DNA from: Bacteroidales bacterium
GTDB taxonomy: Bacteria > Bacteroidota > Bacteroidia > Bacteroidales > F082
Direction: 5' to 3'
Assembly (NCBI GenBank): GCA_030683155.1
Contig: JAUXMV010000106.1
Span: 1 to 64,000, forward strand
DNA: 64,000 nucleotides
Shown here piece by piece: positions 45,194 to 53,760 of this stretch (within the stretch, counting starts at the first letter, position 1; every line of letters begins with the position of its first letter). A program made the position numbers and the translations under genes. Below the pieces are notes generated by a model. The model did no database searches and had not been told where the DNA came from. It worked only from the letters and a program-made list of their open reading frames with translations.

Positions 45194-45865
45194 TTAGTTG
45201 CCGGTTTTTTCTTGTTCGGCTTCACGTCTCATTTTCTCATTTGCAGTAATTGCAAACTCAACACGGCGGTTTTTTGAACGACTGTCAGCCGTCTCGTTGG
45301 AATATTTTGGCTGTGATTCACCAAAGCCCAAGGCGGTGAGGCGTGAGGAGGTGACTCCTGCATTGGCCAAATATTTTCTTACAGCATCAGAGCGCTGTAA
45401 TGATAAGCTTTGGTTGTAGTTGGCTGCACCTTTGCTGTCGGTATGACCGTGGATTTCAATATCTGTGTCAGGATATTTATCAAGAATAGTAACCAGTTTA
45501 TTGAGGTTTTCCTTGGCCCCGGATGTGAGCACATAACTGTCGAATCCAAACAGGACATCGTTTGTAAATTCAATCACGATACCTTCGCCGACTCGCTCAA
45601 CATTTACACCTGGTATATCATTTTTGATTTCTTCGGCCTGTTTGTCCATTTTGTTTCCAATGATGGCACCTGTTACACCTCCTACGGCAGCACCAACAAC
45701 TGCACCTATAGCTGTGTTGCCAGCGGCACGACCAATGACAGCACCGGCAGCTCCACCGGCTACTGTTCCTATGCCTGCACCTTTTTGTGTGCGGGTGAGT
45801 GAGCAGCCTGCAAACATAATGGGTATAGTAAGTATTGCCAGGACAATGATTTTAATTCTTTTCAT
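45194..45865 (-). CDS. OmpA-family lipoprotein with glycine zipper
   Basis: 223 residues. Lipobox (FAGC) near residue 21, then a Gly/Ala-rich zipper (GTVAGGAAGAVIGRAAG repeated) at about 31-72. The C-terminal OmpA domain has FDSYVLTSGAKENLNKL, IHGHTDSKGAANYNQSLS and SRSKNRRVEF, the peptidoglycan-binding residues (Asp and Arg) included. It resembles YfiB or the Pal type. It likely tethers the outer membrane to the wall. Confidence 0.88.
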   Translation of the reverse strand: MKRIKIIVLAILTIPIMFAGCSLTRTQKGAGIGTVAGGAAGAVIGRAAGNTAIGAVVGAAVGGVTGAIIGNKMDKQAEEIKNDIPGVNVERVGEGIVIEFTNDVLFGFDSYVLTSGAKENLNKLVTILDKYPDTDIEIHGHTDSKGAANYNQSLSLQRSDAVRKYLANAGVTSSRLTALGFGESQPKYSNETADSRSKNRRVEFAITANEKMRREAEQEKTGN

Positions 45866-45957
45866 GACTTAAAGTTTTAATGTGAATAGATTGTAAATTG
45901 AATAATTGATACTTTTTTTCGAAGTTGCTTTGTCTAATCTCATATAGAATGAGGATA

Positions 45958-46143
45958 TTAGTGTAAATTTTTTCTGAATACAGCTAATTTCCCTTTTGGT
46001 TGAATCATTTGCCCTTTCATCGGTTTTAAATTCATTTTGCTCACATTCGATATATTCACCTTCAATGATGAATTGGGATTTATGAGAGGAGCCCCTTGTG
46101 GTGCGATGACTTTCGTTGCTTTATTGAGTTCTGGTTTTTTCAT
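45958..46143 (-). CDS. Small hypothetical protein, 61 residues
   Basis: Basic, soluble, no signal peptide; MKKPELNKATKVIAPQGAPL at the start and KGKLAVFRKNLH at the end. It starts 18 bases after the lmo0937-like stop, in the same direction, and may be cotranscribed. No family recognised. Confidence 0.45.
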   Translation of the reverse strand: MKKPELNKATKVIAPQGAPLINPNSSLKVNISNVSKMNLKPMKGQMIQPKGKLAVFRKNLH

Positions 46144-46161
46144 CACTATATTTATTTGATA

Positions 46162-46317
46162 CTAAAACGCGTTTCTTCCTTTGATTACTCTTAAAATAAT
46201 GGCAACCAGTGCTATTACTAGTAAAATATGAATCACATTTCCAAAATCGTAGGCATAATAACCAGTAGCCCAAAGTATGATAAGAATGACTGCAATGATG
46301 TAAAGTAAGTTACTCAT
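46162..46317 (-). CDS. lmo0937-family small membrane protein
   Basis: A 51-residue protein below most ORF thresholds, with two hydrophobic segments: SNLLYIIAVILIILWATGYY and HILLVIALVAIILRVIKG. This is the lmo0937/YqaE-like pattern common in stress regulons of Bacteroidota. Its promoter carries the shared box described under 46361-46428. The 61-residue protein follows. Confidence 0.75.
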   Translation of the reverse strand: MSNLLYIIAVILIILWATGYYAYDFGNVIHILLVIALVAIILRVIKGRNAF

Positions 46318-46360
46318 AATGAATTATTTTTAGTGAAATATCATCTCCTTTTTAACGATA

Positions 46361-46428
46361 CAAAGGTGAGTCTGATTTTGCGCTAAAATCTTACATCCCG
46401 TTGGAAACAAGTTACATGTTTCACACAT
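46361..46428 (-). promoter_or_regulatory. Stress-regulon promoter (a), lmo0937-like gene
   Basis: In gene orientation: box ATGTGTGAAACATGTAAC (46428-46411), 42 bases, then -7 element CACCTTTG (46368-46361). A second half-site ATGTAA lies 21 bases after the first. Start codon at 46317. Confidence 0.7.
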
Positions 46429-46502
46429 TTATAAGCGATTATTAAACACGAAAAGTTCCACTAAAAACATGCTTTATGAAAGTCAACTGGCTTTCAGCAA
46501 GA

Positions 46503-46534
46503 AAAACTGACCCTGCTATTGTAGGATCAGTTTT
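46503..46534 (-). terminator. Terminator after the PRC-barrel gene
   Basis: AAAACTGA pairs with TCAGTTTT, extended by CCT/AGG with one mismatch. It sits between the PRC-barrel stop and the lmo0937-like promoter. Confidence 0.65.
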
Positions 46535-46623
46535 AACTTTTAACATGCCTGTAATTTCAGCGCAGGCATAATTAGCTTTCTTGTTGGGATTGCTGTGGCT
46601 GACAAAAAATTTGCAGCATCTAG

Positions 46624-47148
46624 CTAGAGATCGCGGCGGCGAAGCGAGTTGGCAAATTCCTTGCGTTTATAAAAATCATCATCCATCCTTATGCTTTCTT
46701 CGCTAGTGCTTCTGCCAACATAATTGTGATAGACTTTAAGTTCATAATCAGGTACTATTGGGGTACCTTTGCTAAAACGACTAGCTTTGGCAAAAGTCAT
46801 ATAATCAATCTGATTGGTTTGCACTTCACGGGTTTTAACGTCAAGACGTGCGAGCCCGATTGGAATAATCAGATGGTCGTCGCCATCTTTGTTGATAAAG
46901 CCATGAACCCCGATGTCGGCTGGTGCATCGTAGGTTTTATGACCTTCTTCGATCACTGATTGATCAACTTTCACATCGAGATATACTACCTTTTCTTCCT
47001 TTTTGTTTACCAACAAGCCATCTACCTTTCCAATGGTTCGGTTGCCAGCGTCTTTTACGACCCAGCCCCTAACATCTTCATAGGCATCAGCAACTTTATA
47101 ATCAGGTAATTCGTGAAGGTAGAAAAGGTTTTTACTTTTATTTGACAT
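46624..47148 (-). CDS. PRC-barrel domain protein
   Basis: 174 residues, soluble. DVRGWVVKDAGNRTIGKVDGLLVNKKEEKVVYLDVKV is the PRC-barrel core (here split: GWVVKDAGNRTIGKVDGLL then KVVYLDVKVD). Stand-alone PRC-barrel proteins of this length belong to general stress responses; the molecular role is unsettled. It lies next to the lmo0937- and CsbD-like genes, which supports a stress role. A terminator follows. Confidence 0.8.
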   Translation of the reverse strand: MSNKSKNLFYLHELPDYKVADAYEDVRGWVVKDAGNRTIGKVDGLLVNKKEEKVVYLDVKVDQSVIEEGHKTYDAPADIGVHGFINKDGDDHLIIPIGLARLDVKTREVQTNQIDYMTFAKASRFSKGTPIVPDYELKVYHNYVGRSTSEESIRMDDDFYKRKEFANSLRRRDL

Positions 47149-47168
47149 TTTTGTAAGTTTTGAAATGA

Positions 47169-47747
47169 TTAATTCATTTTTTGCAAAAGATCTGCAGCAC
47201 TTTTGAAGAAAGTATTTATTGTATCTTTTTGATCCAATGTAAGTATTTGCGGATTAATTTTCTCCACTGATCTTTGAACTTCGGCAGCCTCTGTCTTTAA
47301 GCCAGGAAAAAATGCCTTTTGCATCGAATTCAACGAGGCAGCAATAATTTCGCCTGCTTTTCTTATATCACCTGAATGTGTGACAGCATAAGGATCTTTG
47401 GTGATTTTTTCGGAAAGCACCTTCACTTTGTCCATATCTGTTTTTATATCAAAGCCGACTTCATTTGCCATTGCTTCTGTAGCATCTGACAGTTTAGTAA
47501 GTGCATCATTTGTGTAGGCATGATCAAGAGCCATTGCAGGGTTTCCTGAAAGGGTGAGATTTAAATAGGCATTTACCTGTGCATTGTTTTCACGCACACT
47601 TGTAAGGTCTTTATTTGATAATGTGTTGCCACTTATCATTTCATAGCTGCTGTTGTACAAAAAGTACGCAAACACACCCAGAACAACTACGCCAATTAAG
47701 ACATATGGCAGGATGCTTTTTTTCTTTTGAATTTTAATTTCTGTCAT
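47169..47747 (-). CDS. Single-pass membrane protein, 192 residues
   Basis: From MTEIKIQKKK; an earlier ATG at 47795 is less plausible. One transmembrane segment (SILPYVLIGVVVLGVFAYFLY) at about 10-30, then a helical periplasmic domain with no Cys pair or motif. The stop lies 20 bases before the PRC-barrel start, so the two are likely cotranscribed. Family unknown. Confidence 0.6.
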   Translation of the reverse strand: MTEIKIQKKKSILPYVLIGVVVLGVFAYFLYNSSYEMISGNTLSNKDLTSVRENNAQVNAYLNLTLSGNPAMALDHAYTNDALTKLSDATEAMANEVGFDIKTDMDKVKVLSEKITKDPYAVTHSGDIRKAGEIIAASLNSMQKAFFPGLKTEAAEVQRSVEKINPQILTLDQKDTINTFFKSAADLLQKMN

Positions 47748-47921
47748 TTTCTTTTGATTTTTTTGAGGATTAGAGGGATTAACCGAATATAACACATGTC
47801 TGTTTTTTCTTTTGATTTATAGGTTAAAAAACCAGAGTGTTTCAAATTTTTTGAATCTTTTCGCTTTTCATCACCAGCAAAGTAGTGGCTTAAGCATCAT
47901 AAAGCAGTGCATACGAAATTC

Positions 47922-48116
47922 TCAGGCCTCGTCTTTGGTTGTTCGAATCAGGCTGATGCCTGCAACAAAAAAGATAAGTCCCAATACTCCAAATATTACC
48001 AGCGATTTTACATGACTGTTGTCGCCGGATGTGTCGGCAAATGCTACTGCAGCGTATATCAAACCTGCAATACCAAGAATAGTGATAATTGCTCCAAAAA
48101 CTCTTTTTAGATTCAT
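47922..48116 (-). CDS. Small two-span membrane protein, 64 residues
   Basis: Segments RVFGAIITILGIAGLIYAAV and VKSLVIFGVLGLIFFVAGIS flank a polar loop, and TTKDEA ends the chain. Resembles small membrane stress proteins. TTACATGTG at 48147-48155 is similar to a half-site of the shared box but lacks the full arrangement. Confidence 0.6.
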   Translation of the reverse strand: MNLKRVFGAIITILGIAGLIYAAVAFADTSGDNSHVKSLVIFGVLGLIFFVAGISLIRTTKDEA

Positions 48117-48264
48117 AATTTTAGTTATTTAATTAGTATTTCTAATTTACATGTGTTTTGCCTCAGAAATACTTAAACTTTTTAGGTTTAGCATTTTATA
48201 GGAGGCCAATCATAATCCAAAACAATGGGTTGAGGCATTGTTGATCTGATTAATTAACAGGATT

Positions 48265-48705
48265 TTAGTCTTTATTGTCTTTTCCAAGATCTTTCAGTGA
48301 TTCCAGAAGTCCATTCATATCATGATTGAATTCTCTTTTAAACACTTCCCAGTCGGAATTTTCTTTCTCATAAATATCCAATCTGTTTCTCAGATCTGCA
48401 TTTATCAACTTTAGTTCTGCAATTCTTTTTCTCCGAAGATCATCCAGAAGTTTGTCTCCGGGCTGGTTTACGATAGCACGTAGTTCTTCGATCCTCGCTT
48501 CATTTGAGGCTATTTTTTTCTCCGCTTCCATTCTGAATGCGGGATATTCCTCATTTAGCTCACGTTGAGCTTCATTAAGCGCTTTTTTTGAATCTTGCAC
48601 ATTTTCCTGAGCATTTTCAACTTTTTTGGCTTTAGAGTCGCAAGAAGCAAAAAATCCAGCTGTCAATACTGCGACAAAAAATGCATAATAGATTGTACTT
48701 TTCAT
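48265..48705 (-). CDS. Coiled-coil lipoprotein, 146 residues
   Basis: Lipobox FASC near residue 22, then an almost all-helical body rich in Glu, Lys and Arg (KKALNEAQRELNEEY, ASNEARIEELRAIVN), as in periplasmic coiled-coil proteins. No known family. Independent unit within the stress cluster. Confidence 0.6.
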   Translation of the reverse strand: MKSTIYYAFFVAVLTAGFFASCDSKAKKVENAQENVQDSKKALNEAQRELNEEYPAFRMEAEKKIASNEARIEELRAIVNQPGDKLLDDLRRKRIAELKLINADLRNRLDIYEKENSDWEVFKREFNHDMNGLLESLKDLGKDNKD

Positions 48706-48733
48706 TTGTTAAGGGTTTTAAATGGAACTTGTG

Positions 48734-48775
48734 TTAAAAACGCATCGTTCAAAAAGGGCTCAATGAACGATGCAT
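48734..48775 (-). terminator. Terminator after the CsbD-like gene
   Basis: GCATCGTTC (48742-48750) pairs exactly with GAACGATGC (48765-48773). On the minus strand the stem is followed by GTTTTTAA. Confidence 0.7.
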
Positions 48776-48787
48776 CTTACAATGGTT

Positions 48788-48973
48788 TTAAAGGCCAGAA
48801 ATAATATTGTGTAGCTCTTCTTTTGTTTTTCCAAGCTTTTTCTGAAGTCTTCCAAACATTTCTTCTTTTTTACCTTCATTAAACATCAGGTCGTCATCGG
48901 TCAAAATGGCAAATTTTTGTTTGAGCTTTCCTTTTTGCTCATTCCAGTTTCCTTTTAATTCAGTAGTATTCAT
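48788..48973 (-). CDS. CsbD-family stress protein (copy 1)
   Basis: 61 residues from MNTTELKGNWNEQKGKLKQK, the family opening; a longer in-frame ATG at 49141 runs through the promoter and is not credible. The GKKEEMFGRLQKKLGKTKEEL ending (21 residues; read as GKKEEMFGRLQKK then LGKTKEEL) is typical. CsbD proteins are induced by general stress and lack a known mechanism. Promoter (b) lies upstream. Confidence 0.85.
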   Translation of the reverse strand: MNTTELKGNWNEQKGKLKQKFAILTDDDLMFNEGKKEEMFGRLQKKLGKTKEELHNIISGL

Positions 48974-49035
48974 AATGTTGATTATTAATTTACCCGAAAT
49001 TGCCGGGACACGTATGAAAAATATTTTCACAACAC

Positions 49036-49103
49036 AAAGGTGATCACTCTTGAAGCGAAAAGCGTTGCATGTTTCTGATAACAAGTTACATGTTTCACAC
49101 ATA
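49036..49103 (-). promoter_or_regulatory. Stress-regulon promoter (b), CsbD-like gene 1
   Basis: Box ATGTGTGAAACATGTAAC (49103-49086), second half-site ATGCAAC 21 bases on, 42 bases between box and -7 element CACCTTTG (49043-49036). Start codon at 48973. Confidence 0.7.
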
Positions 49104-49160
49104 GTTAGATACCATAATTCATAGTAACTTCTCAAAACCACATCTTAACGGTGAATTTTC

Positions 49161-50969
49161 TTATCTGTAAACTACAATACCTGGCTTTGAAATTTCAAAA
49201 TCCCTGAATCCATAATCACTTGTTTCAAAGGAGTTTGTTTTGAAAATATTATAGCCGTCGCCAGGGATATAAGGATAGAATGACATTGAAAGTTGAAAAG
49301 TGCTAAACATGAGATAGTCGTTTTTGATCAAAACACCTAAACCCAGAACTGTATAGAGCCTGCTGTGGCTGAAGCCTGAGCTTCCATTTCCAAGCATTCC
49401 GAAGGAAGAAAATATGTAAGGGCCAAAACGAAATCCAATCAAATTCCAGGGAGAATAACTCTGGGTTTGAAGTGTCAAAACCATCATGCTCGTGGCTGAA
49501 TAGGCCAGCTTCTCAAAACCTTCCATATCTTCATTAAAAGACAGATTGTCGGTTTCAAGTCTGTTTAATCCGACAATTATTGTTGGTTTTACAAATTGCC
49601 TGATTTTCCAATTGCCAATTGAAATTAGCTTGGTGAAATAGTTTATTCTGCTCGTTAATGCACCTTGCTGAAAGCTGTTTGCTCCCACATAGGAGCCATA
49701 TTCAAGATGGGCACTCATGTATCCAAAAGAATAATAATTTCCAATAGCTGCTTTTGCACCAAAATAAAACCGTTTTGTCTTTTGAATATCCATGCCAAAC
49801 GTCAGCCCAAAAGCTTGACCAACAGGTACATCCTCCACCTTTCCAAAGTTGAAGATGAGCTTATCTCTGATATATTTTCGGGAAGTGAAGCCAATGCCGG
49901 CAAAAAGACCAGTCTGATTGTTGAACAGATTTGCTGCCAATGCATCCGGATGTTGCTGAGGGTAGCTTAAACGCAGGATTCTTGCCGATAGAATATAATT
50001 GCTGATGGGGGCATCAGCAGAATATTTTTTAAGTACCTGCCACGAACGTGCTCCCCAGTAATCTTGTTCATTCACGCGGGAATGAAGTTGATAAATTGTA
50101 TCATTCTGAATGTAGTTCTGGGTTGTTTTCATTTGGCCGAGAAAAACACCTCCGGCCCATTTTGTAAGTGGTGTGTGAAATGTCCGTTTCAGTTCAATGC
50201 TTTTTACCGAGTCAACTTTGCCTGTGAAAATGTAACGAATGTTGGAACTGATATATGAATTGCTGATATTGGGAACAAAGTAGGTCAGACGGGTAGTGTT
50301 CGGGACATCATTAAGCCTCCATTTTCGATCGGCATGAAACTGATGACCAAGTCCGGCAAAATTGTTATCGGTAATGCCTGTTTCAATTGAAGAAGGTGAA
50401 ATATTCAATTCCGGTACGATACTCCAGACATCATAGGTGTAAATAAGTACATCAACTGAGTCGGAGTTTGCCGCGGTTAAAACGGTATAGAATTTAACGT
50501 CCCTTAAATATTTCTGTGACCTGACCAAACGTTCCGACTCTCTCACAAGTAAGGAATCAAAAACTTCATTTTCTTTGAATAACAGCAGGTTTCTAATGAT
50601 CCCAGTCTGGGTTTTAACGTGCAAGACATTTGCGGCTTTGATGTAAAAACTTTTTGGTTTGAGCGTGGTGTCCTGCACATAAAAGCCAAAAGGATCGAAA
50701 GTTGAAACATGAATGGCTCTGACAACCTTGCCTTCAACCTTTCGATATGATTTTGAACTTTTGGCTTTTTTTTTATTGCTATCCGCAGTTTCTGGTTTAA
50801 GTGGCTTAAAGATAAGCTTGTGCAAAAAGCGGGTTACTTTCTTTTTTTGCGAGTAAGTTTCAAAGGCACTGTAACGCAACGAATCCTGATTCGGTTGTTT
50901 AACTTGCGCAATGGCTGAATACGACACAAGGAAGATAAATGAAAAGAAGAAAAGCAGTCTGTAAATCAT
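49161..50969 (-). CDS. Omp85-like outer-membrane protein with POTRA-like region
   Basis: 602 residues, signal peptide ending near AIAQ (residue 21). At 130-170, RNLLLFKENEVFDSLLVRES then LVRSQKYLRDVKFY resembles a POTRA domain. The rest is strand-rich with a terminal GIVVYR region, as expected for a 16-strand barrel. The full Omp85/BamA motif VRGY is not visible, so the family call is tentative. Next to it is the MlaD-F-E set, so a role in lipid or protein transport across the envelope is possible. Confidence 0.55.
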   Translation of the reverse strand: MIYRLLFFFSFIFLVSYSAIAQVKQPNQDSLRYSAFETYSQKKKVTRFLHKLIFKPLKPETADSNKKKAKSSKSYRKVEGKVVRAIHVSTFDPFGFYVQDTTLKPKSFYIKAANVLHVKTQTGIIRNLLLFKENEVFDSLLVRESERLVRSQKYLRDVKFYTVLTAANSDSVDVLIYTYDVWSIVPELNISPSSIETGITDNNFAGLGHQFHADRKWRLNDVPNTTRLTYFVPNISNSYISSNIRYIFTGKVDSVKSIELKRTFHTPLTKWAGGVFLGQMKTTQNYIQNDTIYQLHSRVNEQDYWGARSWQVLKKYSADAPISNYILSARILRLSYPQQHPDALAANLFNNQTGLFAGIGFTSRKYIRDKLIFNFGKVEDVPVGQAFGLTFGMDIQKTKRFYFGAKAAIGNYYSFGYMSAHLEYGSYVGANSFQQGALTSRINYFTKLISIGNWKIRQFVKPTIIVGLNRLETDNLSFNEDMEGFEKLAYSATSMMVLTLQTQSYSPWNLIGFRFGPYIFSSFGMLGNGSSGFSHSRLYTVLGLGVLIKNDYLMFSTFQLSMSFYPYIPGDGYNIFKTNSFETSDYGFRDFEISKPGIVVYR

Positions 50970-51039
50970 AACATTTAGTGCTTCAAAATAAATCAGGCAT
51001 TATTCCGGAGACGCCTTTCCCGATTTCCATTTCTTCCTA

Positions 51040-51990
51040 TTATTCATTCTTATTCTCTTCTTCTTTTAGTAATTTTTTCATTTCAGCTTCTTTCAAAAGG
51101 ATAGAATCTTCTTTCATTTTGGCTTCTTCTTTTGCCAGTTTTCTAAAGTATCCTCTGAAGAGAAAATTACTTTTGAGTGCTTCAAGGTTGTCATCCAATC
51201 CCTTGCTGCTGTTTTTAAGATTGATGATGGTCTGATTGATATTTTCTGCCACCGTTGTATCCTGTATCAAACGACCAATAGTGCCCTGACCCTGATTGAC
51301 ATTGGTGACGATTTCGGCCAGCTGGTTGGATGAGATTAAAACATTGCCGGCTGTTTTATTAAAGCTTTTCATGATAACATCCATGTTTTCGACCACTCCG
51401 GCACTGCTCTTTTTAAAATTGATAATGGTTTCGTTGATATCCTCCGCAATGGTCGAATCTTGTATGAGTCTTCCCAGTGTACCATTTCCCTGGTTGATGT
51501 TGGTCATAATTTGTGCCAACTCGTCAGTAATAATCTCCACATGTTTTGCTGTTACACTCAGGCTAGCGATAATGGCATCCGTTTCGGTAGGTTCAACAGA
51601 CTTGAGTGATTGACCACCAAGCACTTGATGAGCATCAGATGTGCTTTGAGTGATAACCAGAATTCGATCGCCAATAATACCTTCGGAACCAATCAAAACC
51701 ATGCAATCTTTTTTAATAAACTGTTGCACTGATCGTTGAATGATCATATCTACCTGCACAGTTGTATCGTTGATGATGTTAATGCCTTCCACAGTTCCGA
51801 TGTTGATGCCCGAAAAACGGATGTTGTTGCCAACCTGCAGGCCGCTTACATTGTGAAAGGTCGTGGTAAGTTTAAAAACAGGATTGAAAAGATTTTTCTG
51901 TCTTCCAATCAGAAATATTGCAACAGCAAAGAGGATAAAACCTCCGGCTACAAAAAGCCCTAACCGCAATTTAAAATTTGATGATTTCAT
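51040..51990 (-). CDS. mlaD: MlaD/MCE-family lipid-transport protein
   Basis: 316 residues. One N-terminal transmembrane helix (LGLFVAGGFILFAVAIFLIG) then an MCE domain starting LTTTFHNVSGLQVGNNIRFSG (21 residues; hallmark VSGLQVGNNIRF). Two near-identical helical segments near IVTNVNQGQGTIGRLIQDT and IMTNINQGNGTLGRLIQDS follow, an internal repeat. MlaD binds phospholipid in the periplasm with the MlaFE ATPase. The ATPase gene follows in transcription order upstream, 72 bases away. Confidence 0.88.
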   Translation of the reverse strand: MKSSNFKLRLGLFVAGGFILFAVAIFLIGRQKNLFNPVFKLTTTFHNVSGLQVGNNIRFSGINIGTVEGINIINDTTVQVDMIIQRSVQQFIKKDCMVLIGSEGIIGDRILVITQSTSDAHQVLGGQSLKSVEPTETDAIIASLSVTAKHVEIITDELAQIMTNINQGNGTLGRLIQDSTIAEDINETIINFKKSSAGVVENMDVIMKSFNKTAGNVLISSNQLAEIVTNVNQGQGTIGRLIQDTTVAENINQTIINLKNSSKGLDDNLEALKSNFLFRGYFRKLAKEEAKMKEDSILLKEAEMKKLLKEEENKNE

Positions 51991-52061
51991 GATCTGATTT
52001 GTTATTCGTGATTATATTTTTTCAAGATTGAAAGTTTACTTCCTTTCAACATTTTTATATT

Positions 52062-52850
52062 TCAGCTTTTTTTAAAAAACGATTTTATTAAGGCATCCTC
52101 TGAGTTGTCAAAATCTTCAATGGTTCCTTCGAAATAAACTTCGCCCTCACTCAACATGATGATTCTGTCTGCTGTAGCACGCGCACACTCAATATCATGC
52201 GTGATAATGATGGAAGAAGTTTTGTATTTTTTCTGCACCTCGTTGATGAGAATGCTGATTTCATCAGAGGTAACAGGATCAAGGCCTGTTGTTGGCTCAT
52301 CATAAAGCATGATTTGTGGGTCAACAACAATGGTTCGCGCCAGACTGATTCTTTTTCGCATGCCACCTGACAGCTCCGAGGGCATTTTGTTCAGGGCGTT
52401 TGCAAGACCTACATTGGTCAGTGCCTCTTCAATTTTTTCCTGAATCACTGAGCCTTTCAGGTCCTTCCTGATTCTTTTGATCGGAAACTCAAGGTTTTGC
52501 TTCACAGTCATTGAGTCGTACAATGCGCCGCTTTGAAAAAGAAATCCAATTTTTTTCCTTACATCCTCAAGGTCTTTATTGTTCATGGTACTAACCTCAT
52601 TACCAAGCACTTCAATTGTGCCACCATCAGGATCCAAAAGTCTGACAATGCACTTGATGAGTACCGATTTTCCGGTGCCGGATTTACCAAGTACAACAAG
52701 ATTTTCTCCTTTATAAAGTTTCAGATGGATATTTTTTAATACATCCAAATCACCAAAACTCTTTCTAAGATTTTTGATTTCCACGACCACTTCACGTTTT
52801 TGTGAGTTATCTGTTTTCAATGTCTTTTGTTCTTCCTGTAAATCTTTCAT
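52062..52850 (-). CDS. mlaF: ABC-type lipid transporter ATPase (MlaF-like)
   Basis: 262 residues. Walker A GKSGTGKS, signature LSGGMRKR and Walker B IMLYDEPTTGLDP are intact, and a terminal acidic stretch follows. The LSGGMRKR form is the Mla/MCE-specific signature. It drives lipid movement with the permease, whose stop overlaps its start by 4 bases, so mlaE-F-D run as one operon. Confidence 0.9.
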   Translation of the reverse strand: MKDLQEEQKTLKTDNSQKREVVVEIKNLRKSFGDLDVLKNIHLKLYKGENLVVLGKSGTGKSVLIKCIVRLLDPDGGTIEVLGNEVSTMNNKDLEDVRKKIGFLFQSGALYDSMTVKQNLEFPIKRIRKDLKGSVIQEKIEEALTNVGLANALNKMPSELSGGMRKRISLARTIVVDPQIMLYDEPTTGLDPVTSDEISILINEVQKKYKTSSIIITHDIECARATADRIIMLSEGEVYFEGTIEDFDNSEDALIKSFFKKS

Positions 52851-53704
52851 AGCAACATATCTGTAATCTGCACGGCGATTAAATCGACGACGATAACGAG
52901 CAGAGATGAAATAACAACCGCAGAATTGGCAGCAATACCGACGCTTTCGGTTCCTCGACCTGCATTATATCCCTTGTAGCAGCCCACAAAACCTATTACT
53001 GCACCAAAAAAGAATGTTTTAATAAAGGCAGGGAAGAAGTCCATAAAATCTATCGATTTGAATGCCTGTGAGATGAAGAGAATCATTTTAACATCTCCTT
53101 TAATGTTGACGCCGATCCAACTCCCGAAAATGCCAAAAGCATCAGCAAAAAGTACCAGCAGAGGCAACATCAGTGTCACTGCCAGAACTCGTGTAACCAC
53201 CAGATATCTGATGGGGTTGGTGGCCGAAACCTCCATAGCATCAATTTGTTCGGTAACTTTCATTGAACCTAGTTCGGCTCCCATGCCTGATCCTATTTTA
53301 CCGGCAAGGATAAGTGCAGTGATAACCGGTCCGATTTCCCTTATGATGGAAAGTGCCACCATGCCGGGCAGCATGGTTACAGCGCCAAACTCGGCCATGG
53401 CCGGGCGTGACTGAATGGTAAGCACAACTCCCATGATAGCGCCCGTGATGGCTATTAAGGGAAGCGATTTATTCCCGATTTCAAAACATTGACGCAGAAA
53501 CTCCTTGAATTCGAAGTCGCGTGAAAACATCTCTTTGGTGGTGCGTGCGACAAACAATGCCATATTTCCCAAATCAGAAAAAAATACAGTAGCCATGTCT
53601 TTCTTTTCTACTGCTTTTTCGGCAAGTTTGACGGTTTGCATCGAAACAATATCTTTCGCTTTCACCATCGGATCGAGTGCCATTATGATGTATTTGTTCT
53701 TCAT
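52847..53704 (-). CDS. mlaE: ABC-type lipid transporter permease (MlaE-like)
   Basis: 285 residues. GKIGSGMGAELGSMKVTEQI near 135-155 is the family hallmark, and about five hydrophobic segments follow. A start at the internal ATG (MALDPMV) is possible. It forms the inner-membrane part of the Mla system and overlaps the ATPase gene by four bases, a sign of translational coupling. Confidence 0.9.
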   Translation of the reverse strand: MKNKYIIMALDPMVKAKDIVSMQTVKLAEKAVEKKDMATVFFSDLGNMALFVARTTKEMFSRDFEFKEFLRQCFEIGNKSLPLIAITGAIMGVVLTIQSRPAMAEFGAVTMLPGMVALSIIREIGPVITALILAGKIGSGMGAELGSMKVTEQIDAMEVSATNPIRYLVVTRVLAVTLMLPLLVLFADAFGIFGSWIGVNIKGDVKMILFISQAFKSIDFMDFFPAFIKTFFFGAVIGFVGCYKGYNAGRGTESVGIAANSAVVISSLLVIVVDLIAVQITDMLL

Positions 53705-53760
53705 TTCTTGCTATCTGCGTTTAATTTATTCATTTTGAGAATTCATCAATTGTTTTAACA

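Noticed and set aside
45410..45802. A 130-residue plus-strand frame rich in Ser, Thr and Cys
   Set aside because: It is antisense to the OmpA-family lipoprotein, and its composition mirrors the glycine-zipper codons.
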